5,810 bases of DNA from Waddliaceae bacterium (GCA_007124415.1 SLFE01000105.1:1-5810), one strand, 5' to 3'. Shown: positions 1 to 5,413, counted from the stretch's first letter. Translations and numbers: made by a program. The notes: generated by a model from the letters alone, not told the origin.

Positions 1-1
1 C

Positions 2-175
2 GCGACAAACGTTGCGTTAGAAATTGGCAACCCTTTCGGAAAAGGGTCGCTTGTGAAAACCACAGTCCCCTCCCTCAGGCTGAAAAACATCAATCAAGGC
101 GATCCGATAACCCTTGAAGCATTAATTGATTACCTCACAAAAACATTCCTTGCCAGAGGAAAACCTCCACAATAA
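2..175 (+). CDS. C-terminal end of an unidentified protein (partial, 5' truncated by the window)
   Basis: Frame 2 is open from the left edge to a TAA at 173-175, giving 57 codons. The fragment contains VALEIGNPFGKGSLVKTTVP and ends FLARGKPPQ. It has a basic, soluble character with no membrane segment. The stop lies 14 bases before the DUF2007 start, on the same strand and with no terminator between them, so the two genes are probably co-transcribed. The open frame runs directly into a properly spaced downstream gene, which supports it being real coding sequence. I do not recognise the family from this tail and assign no function. Confidence 0.6.
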   Translation, partial: ATNVALEIGNPFGKGSLVKTTVPSLRLKNINQGDPITLEALIDYLTKTFLARGKPPQ

Positions 176-189
176 AAGGATATATTATT

Positions 190-402
190 ATGGACGAGAT
201 TATTTGCGTCTGCCAGGTTTCTAATTCCATGCAGGCTAATTTGATCAAGGCTCATCTTGAAAGCGAAGGCATTCCCTGCTACCTCAAGTCAGACGATGCC
301 GGAGGCGCCATGCCCCAGCTCACCTACACAAATGGTATTGAAATCATGGTCAAAGAAAACGATAGAAATGAGGCGATGTCTATTATTGAGGGGCATCTGT
401 AG
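190..402 (+). CDS. DUF2007-family putative signal-transducing protein
   Basis: This is a 70-residue, single-domain soluble protein. It matches the usual pattern of the DUF2007 family (Pfam 'putative prokaryotic signal transducing protein'): an opening strand (IICVCQVSN), a helix of the type ANLIKAHLESEGIPCYL at about residues 16-32, a central glycine/alanine loop (DDAGGAMPQL), a strand (GIEIMVKENDRNEA), and a last helix ending at residue 70. Members are small, often stand alone, and have no firmly established biochemical role; the signalling label is a family name, not a demonstrated function. The start is supported by AAAAGGA at 174-180, about 9 bases upstream of the ATG. It follows the truncated gene at 2-175 by 14 bases, which suggests one operon. 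A weak GC-poor region follows, with no convincing terminator before the next gene. Confidence 0.8.
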   Translation: MDEIICVCQVSNSMQANLIKAHLESEGIPCYLKSDDAGGAMPQLTYTNGIEIMVKENDRNEAMSIIEGHL

Positions 403-433
403 CCCTAATTCTTGGTGAAAAAATAATCTGAAC

Positions 434-454
434 TTAATCATTCGTTAATCATTC
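434..454 (+). repeat. Tandem 10-base direct repeat, period 11, upstream of the orphan gene
   Basis: TTAATCATTC occurs at 434-443 and again at 445-454, separated by one G, so the period is 11 bases, about one helical turn. It lies 46 bases upstream of the ATG at 500, in the only intergenic space where that gene's promoter could sit. A hexamer CATAAA at 469-474 (4 of 6 matches to the -10 consensus) lies just downstream. The spacing would suit a regulator binding one face of the DNA, but a chance repeat in AT-rich sequence is quite possible. Confidence 0.4.
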
Positions 455-499
455 ATCACTATTCTTGCCATAAACACCTTTTTATGGAGATCTATTATC

Positions 500-961
500 A
501 TGAATAGTGTAACAGACTTAACAGTTAAAATTTGCAATCTTGACTCGAGACAGCAAAAAGCGCTCAGTAATTGCATCATCAATTATTCTTATCAACCGAA
601 CAGCCTATGCGAACGTATTCAACAATTTATTTATTTATTTGTTGAACATGGAAAAATGTACATAGGATGCTCGGATTGGGACAAGGCTGTGAATGCTTTA
701 GAACAAAAAAGTTTTCAAATCATCCCTGTTCCTTTCATTTATTTTCTACCTGAGTCCTCCATTAGATCAACAAGTGAGTTAGGCGTAAACGCATTAATCA
801 AATTCAATCACTATCAAACTCCTCCGATTCCTGAATTTATAACCGACTACATTGCGAGCCGGTTCACGATTGACGACGCCCCTGAAATGATAGAGAAAAT
901 ACTGATTTTCTCGTTGAGCCGTCTTTTCAACGCAAACTTTGACCGACAATCATTATTGTAA
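500..961 (+). CDS. Hypothetical protein, 153 residues, no recognised domain
   Basis: I do not recognise this gene. The ATG at 500 has a good Shine-Dalgarno sequence, GGAGA at 486-490, with 9 bases between, and the frame is open for 153 codons. No signal peptide and no clear transmembrane helix is visible. The centre is aromatic and hydrophobic (around IIPVPFIYFLPESS, about residues 74-87). The C-terminal third looks helical (EMIEKILIFSLSRLF). Two to three Cys are scattered with no metal-binding spacing. The base composition is visibly more AT-rich than pyk or rpiA (for example TTTATTTATTTATTT near 628-642). This could indicate a lineage-specific or acquired gene, or just a weakly expressed one. 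It stands alone: an AT-rich gap with a tandem repeat lies before it, and the promoter of the DUF378 gene lies after it. Confidence 0.7.
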   Translation: MNSVTDLTVKICNLDSRQQKALSNCIINYSYQPNSLCERIQQFIYLFVEHGKMYIGCSDWDKAVNALEQKSFQIIPVPFIYFLPESSIRSTSELGVNALIKFNHYQTPPIPEFITDYIASRFTIDDAPEMIEKILIFSLSRLFNANFDRQSLL

Positions 962-998
962 TCAGAACTCATTAACAATTAACCACTTTTAATAACAT

Positions 999-1027
999 TT
1001 CCCAAATAATTAATTTTTTAATATAAT
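999..1027 (+). promoter_or_regulatory. Sigma-70-type promoter of the DUF378 gene
   Basis: A perfect -10 hexamer TATAAT lies at 1022-1027. It is preceded by a 17-base spacer and TTCCCA at 999-1004 (4 of 6 matches to TTGACA). Transcription would start near 1034, leaving a leader of about 40 bases that contains the Shine-Dalgarno sequence at 1061-1065. The surrounding sequence is very AT-rich, so the -35 choice is less certain than the -10. Confidence 0.6.
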
Positions 1028-1074
1028 GAGTTCATAAGTACATTAAAATCACTCTAAGTTGGAGGTTATTTGTT

Positions 1075-1275
1075 ATGAAAATTCTAGATGTAATTGCAGC
1101 CATTTTATTAGTTATCGGGGGTCTTAACTGGGGTCTGATAGGCGTATTTGATTGGAACCTGGTTGACTGGATCTTTGCTCAAACAATTCTTGTTAGGATT
1201 GTTTACATTCTTGTCGGTCTTGCAGCGATTTATCAAATATTTACATGGAAAAACATTCAAAAACGTTGGCAATAG
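1075..1275 (+). CDS. DUF378-family small inner-membrane protein
   Basis: This 66-residue protein has two hydrophobic helices, about residues 4-25 and 37-57, and a short basic tail (KNIQKRWQ). The DUF378 hallmark GGLNWGLIG is at residues 15-23, followed by F-D-W-N-L-V before the second helix. Proteins of this family are about 60-80 residues long, and their function is unknown. The helical hairpin and basic C-terminus suggest an integral cytoplasmic-membrane protein with both ends facing inward; that topology is inferred. The start is well supported: GGAGG at 1061-1065 lies 9 bases upstream of the ATG. It has its own promoter at 999-1027 and is closed off by the hairpin at 1293-1315, so it is probably transcribed as a single gene. 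Confidence 0.88.
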   Translation: MKILDVIAAILLVIGGLNWGLIGVFDWNLVDWIFAQTILVRIVYILVGLAAIYQIFTWKNIQKRWQ

Positions 1276-1292
1276 CCACAAAGCTTTTCAAA

Positions 1293-1330
1293 CGCCGCAG
1301 TTTCTGACTGCGGCGAAAAAAATATTTTTT
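1293..1330. terminator. Intrinsic terminator hairpin between convergent DUF378 gene and pyk
   Basis: A 9-base-pair perfect stem (CGCCGCAGT at 1293-1301, ACTGCGGCG at 1307-1315) with a 5-base loop sits 17 bases past the DUF378 stop and 13 bases past the pyk stop. Read on the + strand it is followed by an A run and then six T at 1325-1330. Read on the - strand it is followed by a short TTT, then GAAAAG. It can serve both genes, although the U tract is imperfect in each direction: delayed on +, short on -. Confidence 0.75.
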
Positions 1331-3092
1331 AGATTACCACGCCTTTATAAACGAGTGATTTTTCCGGATCCAACGTCACTAGCTGCCCCTCCTGGAGAAT
1401 GCGGCAAGCGTCGTCCGCTCTGACAACTACAGGCTTATTCATTTCTTTTGAATAGTCCAAAAGACACTTCTCGGACTTATGATCGTCAACGTGGTTTTGG
1501 AGAATGACTCCTGCAGCATTCTTGATATAAGGCAAGATATTCTCATCGCAATAAGTAATCACCAATATCTGCCCTCTGACATGATAAGGATTCCGGGATT
1601 CGGGTGAGAGCACGATGCATATATTGCCGTGCACCTTGCTTCCGCTCCCCCCATATCCTCTGACCAAAACATCGCCGATATTTTCTACCATCATTGTGTT
1701 CGTTGTTCCTGCAAAACCGAATGGCTGCCCTGCCGTCACAACGACGAGATCGCCATAGGCAACCATATTTTTTTCCAGGGCAAAGTTGCTTAAAGCTTCG
1801 AAGGCATTTTCCACTGTGTTGCCGTCAGTGGAATAAAATGGAACAACCCCCCAGATGAACGCCATCTGGTGATAACATTTTTTTCTCGGAGTCATGGCAA
1901 TAATAGGCATTTTAGGCCGCAAACGGGAAAGGAGACGCGGCGTCGAGCCGCTTTGCGTAAATGCGAAAATGGCCTTCCCATTTGAACTATAGGCTGTTTT
2001 AACCGCAGCCAGAGTTACTGAAGAGGGTACATCATTATAGATAACGCCTGAATGTTCTTGAAAGTACTGCTGGTAGGGGAAATCCTCTTCGGCTTCAAAA
2101 GCAATGCTCTTCATCACCTTCACAGTCTCTATAGGATATTTTCCGACAGCTGTTTCACCGGAAAGCATAACCGCGCTTGTACTGTCATAAATAGCATTGG
2201 CCACATCGGATGTTTCCGCCCTGGTCGGTCTTGGATTGGTGATCATCGATTCGAGCATATGTGTGGCTGTAACTGCAGGCTTTCCTGTCATACACGCTTT
2301 GCGGATCATCATTTTTTGGAGTCTGGGCACTTGCGTCATAGGGACTTCAACTCCGAGATCCCCCCTTGCCACCATAATGCCGTCGGCAACTTGCAAAATA
2401 CTGTCGAGGTTATCCACGCCGCGCCGATTTTCAATTTTAGCAATCACCCAGACATCGCTCTTTTTCTCCTGCCTTAGCAGCTCTTTGACTGTCACGACAT
2501 GCTCGGCTGAACGTATGAACGAAGCGGCGACAATGTCGATATCCATTTCGCAGCCGAATTTAATATCCTCAATATCTTTTGGACTAACCACGGGAAGGTT
2601 GAGTTCTGTATCGGGAACATTGATCCCCTTGCGGGACTTAATGACTCCGCCATTCTCGATCTCCACCAATACGCCATCGTCTCGTTTTTCGATAACTTTT
2701 GAAGAAATATAGCCATTGTCTAAAAGTACAGTCATACCTTCTTCAAAATAAACGAGAACATCGCCGGGGACGACGGAAACCCTTTCAAGATCTCCTTCGA
2801 TATCCTCGGCAGTCAGCAGCCATCGATGACCCGCAGGCAGATGAAAAGCATCGTCTTTCAGCTTGCCAAGGCGTATTTCAGGCCCTTTGGTGTCGAGCAT
2901 GATGGCAAGAGGCACCTCCAATTCATCCCGGGCTTCTTTAAGCATTTCAATTGTGCGCCTGTGCTGCTCGTAGCCCCCATGGCTAAAATTCAAACGGGCA
3001 ACATCCATGCCCGCGTGAATAAGCTCGCGAATTTTTTCCGGGGTCGAGACCGCAGGCCCCATGGTGCATATAATCTTAGTGCGTGTCCACAT
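1329..3092 (-). CDS. pyk: Pyruvate kinase with C-terminal extra domain
   Basis: Catalyses the last step of glycolysis in the cytoplasm, PEP + ADP to pyruvate + ATP. The protein is 587 residues. Active-site residues match E. coli PykF with an offset of one: R33, N35 and S37 in VARLNFSHG; D67 and T68 in LDTKGPEIR; catalytic K219 and metal ligand E221 in IAKIEN; metal ligand D245 in VARGDLGVE; T277; then LESM, NPRPTRAE and MLSGETAVGKYP. The B domain covers roughly residues 70-170. After about residue 470 comes an extension of about 110 residues resembling the PEP-utiliser-like domain of Bacillus-type pyruvate kinases (also about 587 residues). The TSHA-type loop is not conserved: residues before NKPVVV read KSEKCLLDYSKEM. 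Two usual residues differ: R224 where IENxEG has E, and H278 where ATQMLES has Q. MWTRTKI is the normal family start, but the only upstream ribosome-site candidate is AGG, 2 bases from the ATG, so the transcript may be nearly leaderless. Confidence 0.97.
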   Translation of the reverse strand: MWTRTKIICTMGPAVSTPEKIRELIHAGMDVARLNFSHGGYEQHRRTIEMLKEARDELEVPLAIMLDTKGPEIRLGKLKDDAFHLPAGHRWLLTAEDIEGDLERVSVVPGDVLVYFEEGMTVLLDNGYISSKVIEKRDDGVLVEIENGGVIKSRKGINVPDTELNLPVVSPKDIEDIKFGCEMDIDIVAASFIRSAEHVVTVKELLRQEKKSDVWVIAKIENRRGVDNLDSILQVADGIMVARGDLGVEVPMTQVPRLQKMMIRKACMTGKPAVTATHMLESMITNPRPTRAETSDVANAIYDSTSAVMLSGETAVGKYPIETVKVMKSIAFEAEEDFPYQQYFQEHSGVIYNDVPSSVTLAAVKTAYSSNGKAIFAFTQSGSTPRLLSRLRPKMPIIAMTPRKKCYHQMAFIWGVVPFYSTDGNTVENAFEALSNFALEKNMVAYGDLVVVTAGQPFGFAGTTNTMMVENIGDVLVRGYGGSGSKVHGNICIVLSPESRNPYHVRGQILVITYCDENILPYIKNAAGVILQNHVDDHKSEKCLLDYSKEMNKPVVVRADDACRILQEGQLVTLDPEKSLVYKGVVI

Positions 3093-3098
3093 AACCTA

Positions 3099-3127
3099 AG
3101 AATAAATCATTATCCGGCTGATCGCAA
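3099..3127 (-). promoter_or_regulatory. Possible pyk promoter giving a near-leaderless transcript
   Basis: Reading the - strand, TTGCGA (3127-3122, 4 of 6 matches to the -35 consensus) is followed by a 17-base spacer and TATTCT (3104-3099, 4 of 6 matches to the -10 consensus). The -10 ends 6 bases before the pyk ATG, so the start of transcription would fall at or next to the start codon. Both hexamers are mediocre, and this is only one of several arrangements possible in an AT-rich gap. Confidence 0.3.
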
Positions 3128-3196
3128 GCCATTTACTTTGCGGGTATGACTTAATTTCAGGATATGGTAACAATTAATTAAATGAATACTCTCATT

Positions 3197-3203
3197 GAGG
3201 AGG
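3197..3203 (+). promoter_or_regulatory. Strong Shine-Dalgarno sequence that selects a GTG start
   Basis: GAGGAGG lies 5 bases before a GTG at 3209. It sits inside the reading frame that would begin at the ATG at 3182, whose own upstream sequence (AACAATTAATTA) has no ribosome-binding site. If the small ORF is translated, this site argues for the GTG. Confidence 0.5.
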
Positions 3204-3208
3204 TTGGG

Positions 3209-3409
3209 GTGGAAAAAATTCGTCAAAAAATTGGATCTCACTTAGACGACTTATATAAAACAACATACAGTTCACACAGGCTCGATCGCTATCGTATAAA
3301 GCCCAAATATTCGCCTCTTGGAATTACCCTGCAGGCCTGGCCCCCCAGTTTTTCGAAAAAGAGATTAAAAAGCTTAAGCGGCAGGATTGCCGCTGCTAAA
3401 AAGGATTGA
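3209..3409 (+). CDS. Small basic hypothetical protein, 66 residues
   Basis: I do not recognise this protein. From the GTG at 3209 it is 66 residues; from the ATG at 3182 it would be 75. The GTG is preferred because of GAGGAGG five bases upstream. The product is soluble, rich in Lys, Arg, Ser and Tyr (KIRQKIGSHLDDLYKTTY, then SSHRLDRYRIKPKYSP), and ends in a Lys/Ala-rich helix-like tail (GRIAAAKKD). It has no Cys and no membrane segment. It is transcribed away from pyk and into the Nif3 gene, overlapping that gene's 3' end by 14 bases. Its last codons also contain the Nif3 terminator hairpin. Favouring a real gene: the strong ribosome site, and the fact that it fills a gap that would otherwise be about 300 bases without a gene. 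Against: short length, no family, unusual overlap. Confidence 0.5.
   Translation: MEKIRQKIGSHLDDLYKTTYSSHRLDRYRIKPKYSPLGITLQAWPPSFSKKRLKSLSGRIAAAKKD
3367..3394 (-). terminator. Intrinsic terminator of the Nif3-family gene
   Basis: A 7-base-pair perfect stem (AGCGGCA at 3377-3383 with TGCCGCT at 3388-3394) and a 4-base loop begin one base after the Nif3 stop codon (3398-3396). On the - strand the stem is followed by TTAAGC and then TTTTT (3371-3367). On the + strand the hairpin is followed by GC and a short A run, so it would not terminate + transcripts. The U tract is slightly delayed, which lowers certainty. Confidence 0.6.
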
Positions 3410-4151
3410 AAATATCGATAAACTCGGACTGAATGGAAAATTTTTCGGCTATGTGCGACGCAAGTGCGCGCGGTCCGATTTTTTCGGTCGCGCTATGGCC
3501 GCATGAAAAGAAATTAATCCCCTCCTCAAAAGCCCACCCCCAGGCCGGCTCATCAAAATTTCCGGTAATAAAGCAATCGATTCCTTGATTTGCCGCTTCA
3601 AGAATGCTGCGATAAGCGCCGCCGGATATGAGCGCGGCAGAAGCTATTGTTTCCGGACCGCCTAAAGCCGAATGGGCGGGCTGGCCGTAATAGGCTTCGA
3701 GCTTTTCCTGAAATTCCTGCCTGTGAATGCCTTCGATCACTCCTTTAACACCTATAGGAGCACCCCCGAATATCCCGAAAGGCTCTAATGACTTCCAGCC
3801 CAGCTCTTCGGCAGCCCGCCAGTTGTTGCCGACTTCTCGATGCGCGTCCAAAGGAAGATGGTAGCTCAAAAGGGAAATCCCATTTTTCAGCAACAGCTCG
3901 ATTTTCTTTTTTTTCCCGCTTGTAATTCTAAGCGAATCCCCTTTCCACAAGAACCCATGATGTGTAATAAGGCAATCGATTCCCTTAGAAACCGCGGCTT
4001 CAATGGTTTCGAGGTTCGCCGAGACAGCGGTTCCGATTTTCCTAACTTCATGGCCCCCTTCAACTTGCAGACCATTAGGGCAATAATCGCTGAATTCATC
4101 GACCTTTAACAGTTCGTCCAAATACCGATAAATCTCTTGTAAAGTAATCAT
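3396..4151 (-). CDS. Nif3/YbgI-family (DUF34) dinuclear metal-binding protein
   Basis: This is a cytoplasmic protein of the widespread Nif3-like family, which includes E. coli YbgI and forms a ring-shaped assembly with a two-metal site. The biological reaction is not settled; some members have been annotated as GTP cyclohydrolase I type 2, a name that should not be transferred without proof. Counting from the ATG at 4151 (251 residues), the expected metal ligands are all visible: H64 and H65 in ITHHGFLWKG, D102 in HLPLDAH, and H219 and E223 in SCGHSATEKIG. The family opening (LQEIYRYLDELL, then D-Y-C-P-N-G-L-Q-V) is intact and the length is normal for the short form. An in-frame ATG at 4181 would add MCFNFILASI and overlap rpiA; it is disfavoured because MITLQEI is where family members usually start, with GGCGAG just upstream of that ATG. 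It is divergent from rpiA and ends in its own hairpin. Confidence 0.93.
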   Translation of the reverse strand: MITLQEIYRYLDELLKVDEFSDYCPNGLQVEGGHEVRKIGTAVSANLETIEAAVSKGIDCLITHHGFLWKGDSLRITSGKKKKIELLLKNGISLLSYHLPLDAHREVGNNWRAAEELGWKSLEPFGIFGGAPIGVKGVIEGIHRQEFQEKLEAYYGQPAHSALGGPETIASAALISGGAYRSILEAANQGIDCFITGNFDEPAWGWAFEEGINFFSCGHSATEKIGPRALASHIAEKFSIQSEFIDIFNPF

Positions 4152-4195
4152 TATACTCGCCAATATGAAATTGAAACACACTATAGCAGATTATA
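4152..4195. promoter_or_regulatory. Compact divergent control region between Nif3 gene and rpiA
   Basis: Only 13 bases separate the two start codons if rpiA begins at 4165. A TATACT at 4152-4157 is a 5-of-6 match to the -10 consensus for rpiA, ending 7 bases before that ATG. No good -35 is present at 15-20 bases. On the - strand a perfect TATAAT is read at 4195-4190, giving the Nif3 gene a leader of about 30 bases, again with no clear -35. If both are used, the promoters overlap and each start of transcription lies in or next to the other gene's leader. Confidence 0.3.
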
Positions 4196-4893
4196 TGCCT
4201 TTTACCAACCAAAAATCGAACGCCTCGGCAAAAGAAGCAGCCGGAAAAGAAGCTGTCAAGCTGATTAAAAACGGCATGACTGTCGGCCTCGGCTCCGGTT
4301 CGACAGCCGAGTTTTTTATTGAGGGCCTGATCGAACAGGCTCGAAGCGGATTGAGCATCAAAGCCGTATCGAGTTCTAAGCGGTCCGCTAAAATGGCAAA
4401 AGACGGAGGCATAGAGGTCCTCGACATGAATGATGCCGGCAAAGTTGACATCACTATCGACGGAGCAGACAAAATCGATGGACAAAAGCGTATGATCAAA
4501 GGAGGCGGAGGAGCCCATCTAAGAGAAAAAATCGTAGCCTCTGCAAGCCGGGAAATGGTCGTTGTTGTCGACGAGTCCAAGGTTGTCGATCAATTGGGAG
4601 GTTTTCCCCTCCCTCTAGAGGTCGCTAAATTCGGCTGCAAGGTCACATTACGAAAAATAGAATCGCAGGGCTTTAATGCCAAACTCAGAAAAAATGAAAA
4701 CGGTGAACTTTATGTCACCGACAACGGAAATCACATCATAGATATCCATTTCGACGGTCCGATAAAAGACCCTGAGGGGCAGGACGCCATTTTACAGAAC
4801 ATTCCCGGAGTGCTTGAAACAGGCTTTTTCTTTAACCTGGCCGGCCGCGTCATCATAGGAAGTAATGAAGGGAAAGTAACTATCGTTGAGTGA
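4165..4893 (+). CDS. rpiA: Ribose-5-phosphate isomerase A
   Basis: Interconverts ribose 5-phosphate and ribulose 5-phosphate in the non-oxidative pentose phosphate pathway, in the cytoplasm. Family motifs are in order: phosphate loop GLGSGSTAEFF, A-V-S-S-S, then active-site D99 and D102 in TIDGADKID, K112 in MIKGGGGAH, E121 in LREKI, and K139 in VDESKVVDQLG, followed by FPLPLEVAKFG, YVTDNGNHIIDIHFDG and IPGVLETGFFFN. These correspond to D81, D84, K94, E103 and K121 of the E. coli enzyme. The protein is 242 residues from the ATG at 4165, against 219 in E. coli. An ATG at 4195 would give 232 residues and a better fit to the family N-terminus. Neither start has a good ribosome site, so the choice is open. 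The next gene follows 7 bases after the stop. Confidence 0.96.
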   Translation: MKLKHTIADYMPFTNQKSNASAKEAAGKEAVKLIKNGMTVGLGSGSTAEFFIEGLIEQARSGLSIKAVSSSKRSAKMAKDGGIEVLDMNDAGKVDITIDGADKIDGQKRMIKGGGGAHLREKIVASASREMVVVVDESKVVDQLGGFPLPLEVAKFGCKVTLRKIESQGFNAKLRKNENGELYVTDNGNHIIDIHFDGPIKDPEGQDAILQNIPGVLETGFFFNLAGRVIIGSNEGKVTIVE

Positions 4894-4900
4894 GGAAATA

Positions 4901-5335
4901 ATGCTTGAAGGTCATTCCGACATGTTGTCAGAGCTGGTTCTTTTGTCTTTTGATAAAGTCATGCAGACAAGAGCCTACACCGTTATCGTCTTAGGGAGTG
5001 AAGAAAAAAAATTCGCTATCTATACCGACCCGAGCACTGGGCGGACGCTTCAGCTGTTTTTAACCGGAGCGGAAAAGCCCCGTCCTCTGACGCACGACCT
5101 GATCAACTCAATTCTCACATCCCTCGACGCTAAAGTAATCCAGGTAGTCATTTACGATATGCAAGACACGATTTACTTCGCCCGGTTGTTTTTGGAACAG
5201 TCCGACGGAAATATCCGCCACATCGTCGAAATCGACGCCCGCCCAAGCGACTCCATCATCATGGCCCTGATGAACAACGCTCCGGTTTACTGCACCAAAG
5301 ATGTGCTTGACAAGACCGTTGCCATTGAAGATTAG
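4901..5335 (+). CDS. Bifunctional nuclease-family (DUF151) protein
   Basis: This is a DUF151/BFN-domain protein, a family named after a plant protein reported to have RNase and DNase activity and also found in bacteria; the bacterial role is poorly defined. From the ATG at 4901 it is 144 residues, all of it the domain. Visible hallmarks are RPLTHDLI at residues 61-68, the strand VIQVVIYDMQDTIYFARL at 79-96, and the signature IDARPSDS at 111-118, followed by the A.VYCTKDVLDKT end. The ATG is preferred over an in-frame TTG at 4886, which would overlap rpiA by 8 bases. GAGG at 4892-4895, which overlaps the rpiA stop, is 5 bases upstream of the ATG, and the TTG has no such site. This suggests translational coupling and co-transcription with rpiA. 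No strong terminator follows. Confidence 0.9.
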   Translation: MLEGHSDMLSELVLLSFDKVMQTRAYTVIVLGSEEKKFAIYTDPSTGRTLQLFLTGAEKPRPLTHDLINSILTSLDAKVIQVVIYDMQDTIYFARLFLEQSDGNIRHIVEIDARPSDSIIMALMNNAPVYCTKDVLDKTVAIED

Positions 5336-5378
5336 GGTTAAACTAATTTCAATTTTTACATAACATCTAAAACTTTTA

Positions 5379-5408
5379 TTCACAAATAGTTATTCGATAG
5401 TATATAAT
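5379..5408 (+). promoter_or_regulatory. Sigma-70-type promoter of the right-edge gene
   Basis: TTCACA at 5379-5384 (5 of 6 matches to the -35 consensus), an 18-base spacer, and a perfect TATAAT at 5403-5408. The start of transcription is expected near 5415-5416, directly against the ATG at 5417, so the mRNA would have essentially no leader. This is the best promoter match in the window. It separates the right-edge gene from the rpiA operon. Confidence 0.65.
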
Positions 5409-5413
5409 ACTAT
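5397..5413. repeat. Inverted repeat overlapping the -10 element
   Basis: ATAGTAT at 5397-5403 and ATACTAT at 5407-5413 form a perfect 7-base inverted repeat with a 3-base ATA centre. It contains the whole -10 hexamer and reaches to 4 bases before the start codon. Dyad symmetry at this place fits an operator for a dimeric repressor. The sequence is made almost only of A and T, so a chance origin cannot be excluded. A 7-pair AT-rich stem is too weak to be a terminator. Confidence 0.35.

Noticed and set aside
391..415. Possible hairpin after the DUF2007 gene (GGGC/GCCC around the stop codon)
   Set aside because: Four base pairs, a 7-base loop and no T run; not distinguishable from chance.
624..648. 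TTTATTTATTTATTT four-base repeat inside the orphan gene
   Set aside because: It encodes an ordinary aromatic/aliphatic stretch and is short. A slippage role is conceivable, but the frame is intact and nothing else supports it.
1148..1423. + strand frame of 91 codons overlapping the DUF378 gene and the end of pyk
   Set aside because: It reads through the DUF378 gene in another frame, crosses the terminator hairpin and ends inside pyk on the opposite strand. It has no ribosome site.
2052..2712. Long + strand frames (141 and 171 codons) opposite pyk
   Set aside because: They lie wholly inside pyk, whose - strand frame carries every catalytic motif. Their translations show no family pattern and no ribosome site supports them.
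4152..4181. Extended Nif3-family start at 4181 (adding MCFNFILASI)
   Set aside because: It would overlap rpiA coding sequence, and family members normally begin at the MITLQEI-type segment, which has GGCGAG upstream.
4096..4580. - strand frames of 140 and 129 codons across the start of rpiA and the divergent gap
   Set aside because: They are antisense shadows of rpiA, which has intact active-site motifs. Low-complexity runs such as P-P-P-P-L mirror the GGCGGAGGAG glycine codons of rpiA.
5331..5360. Possible terminator after the DUF151 gene (ATTAG/CTAAT followed by a T-rich stretch)
   Set aside because: Only a 5-pair, AT-rich stem with a 7-base loop; too weak to call an intrinsic terminator.
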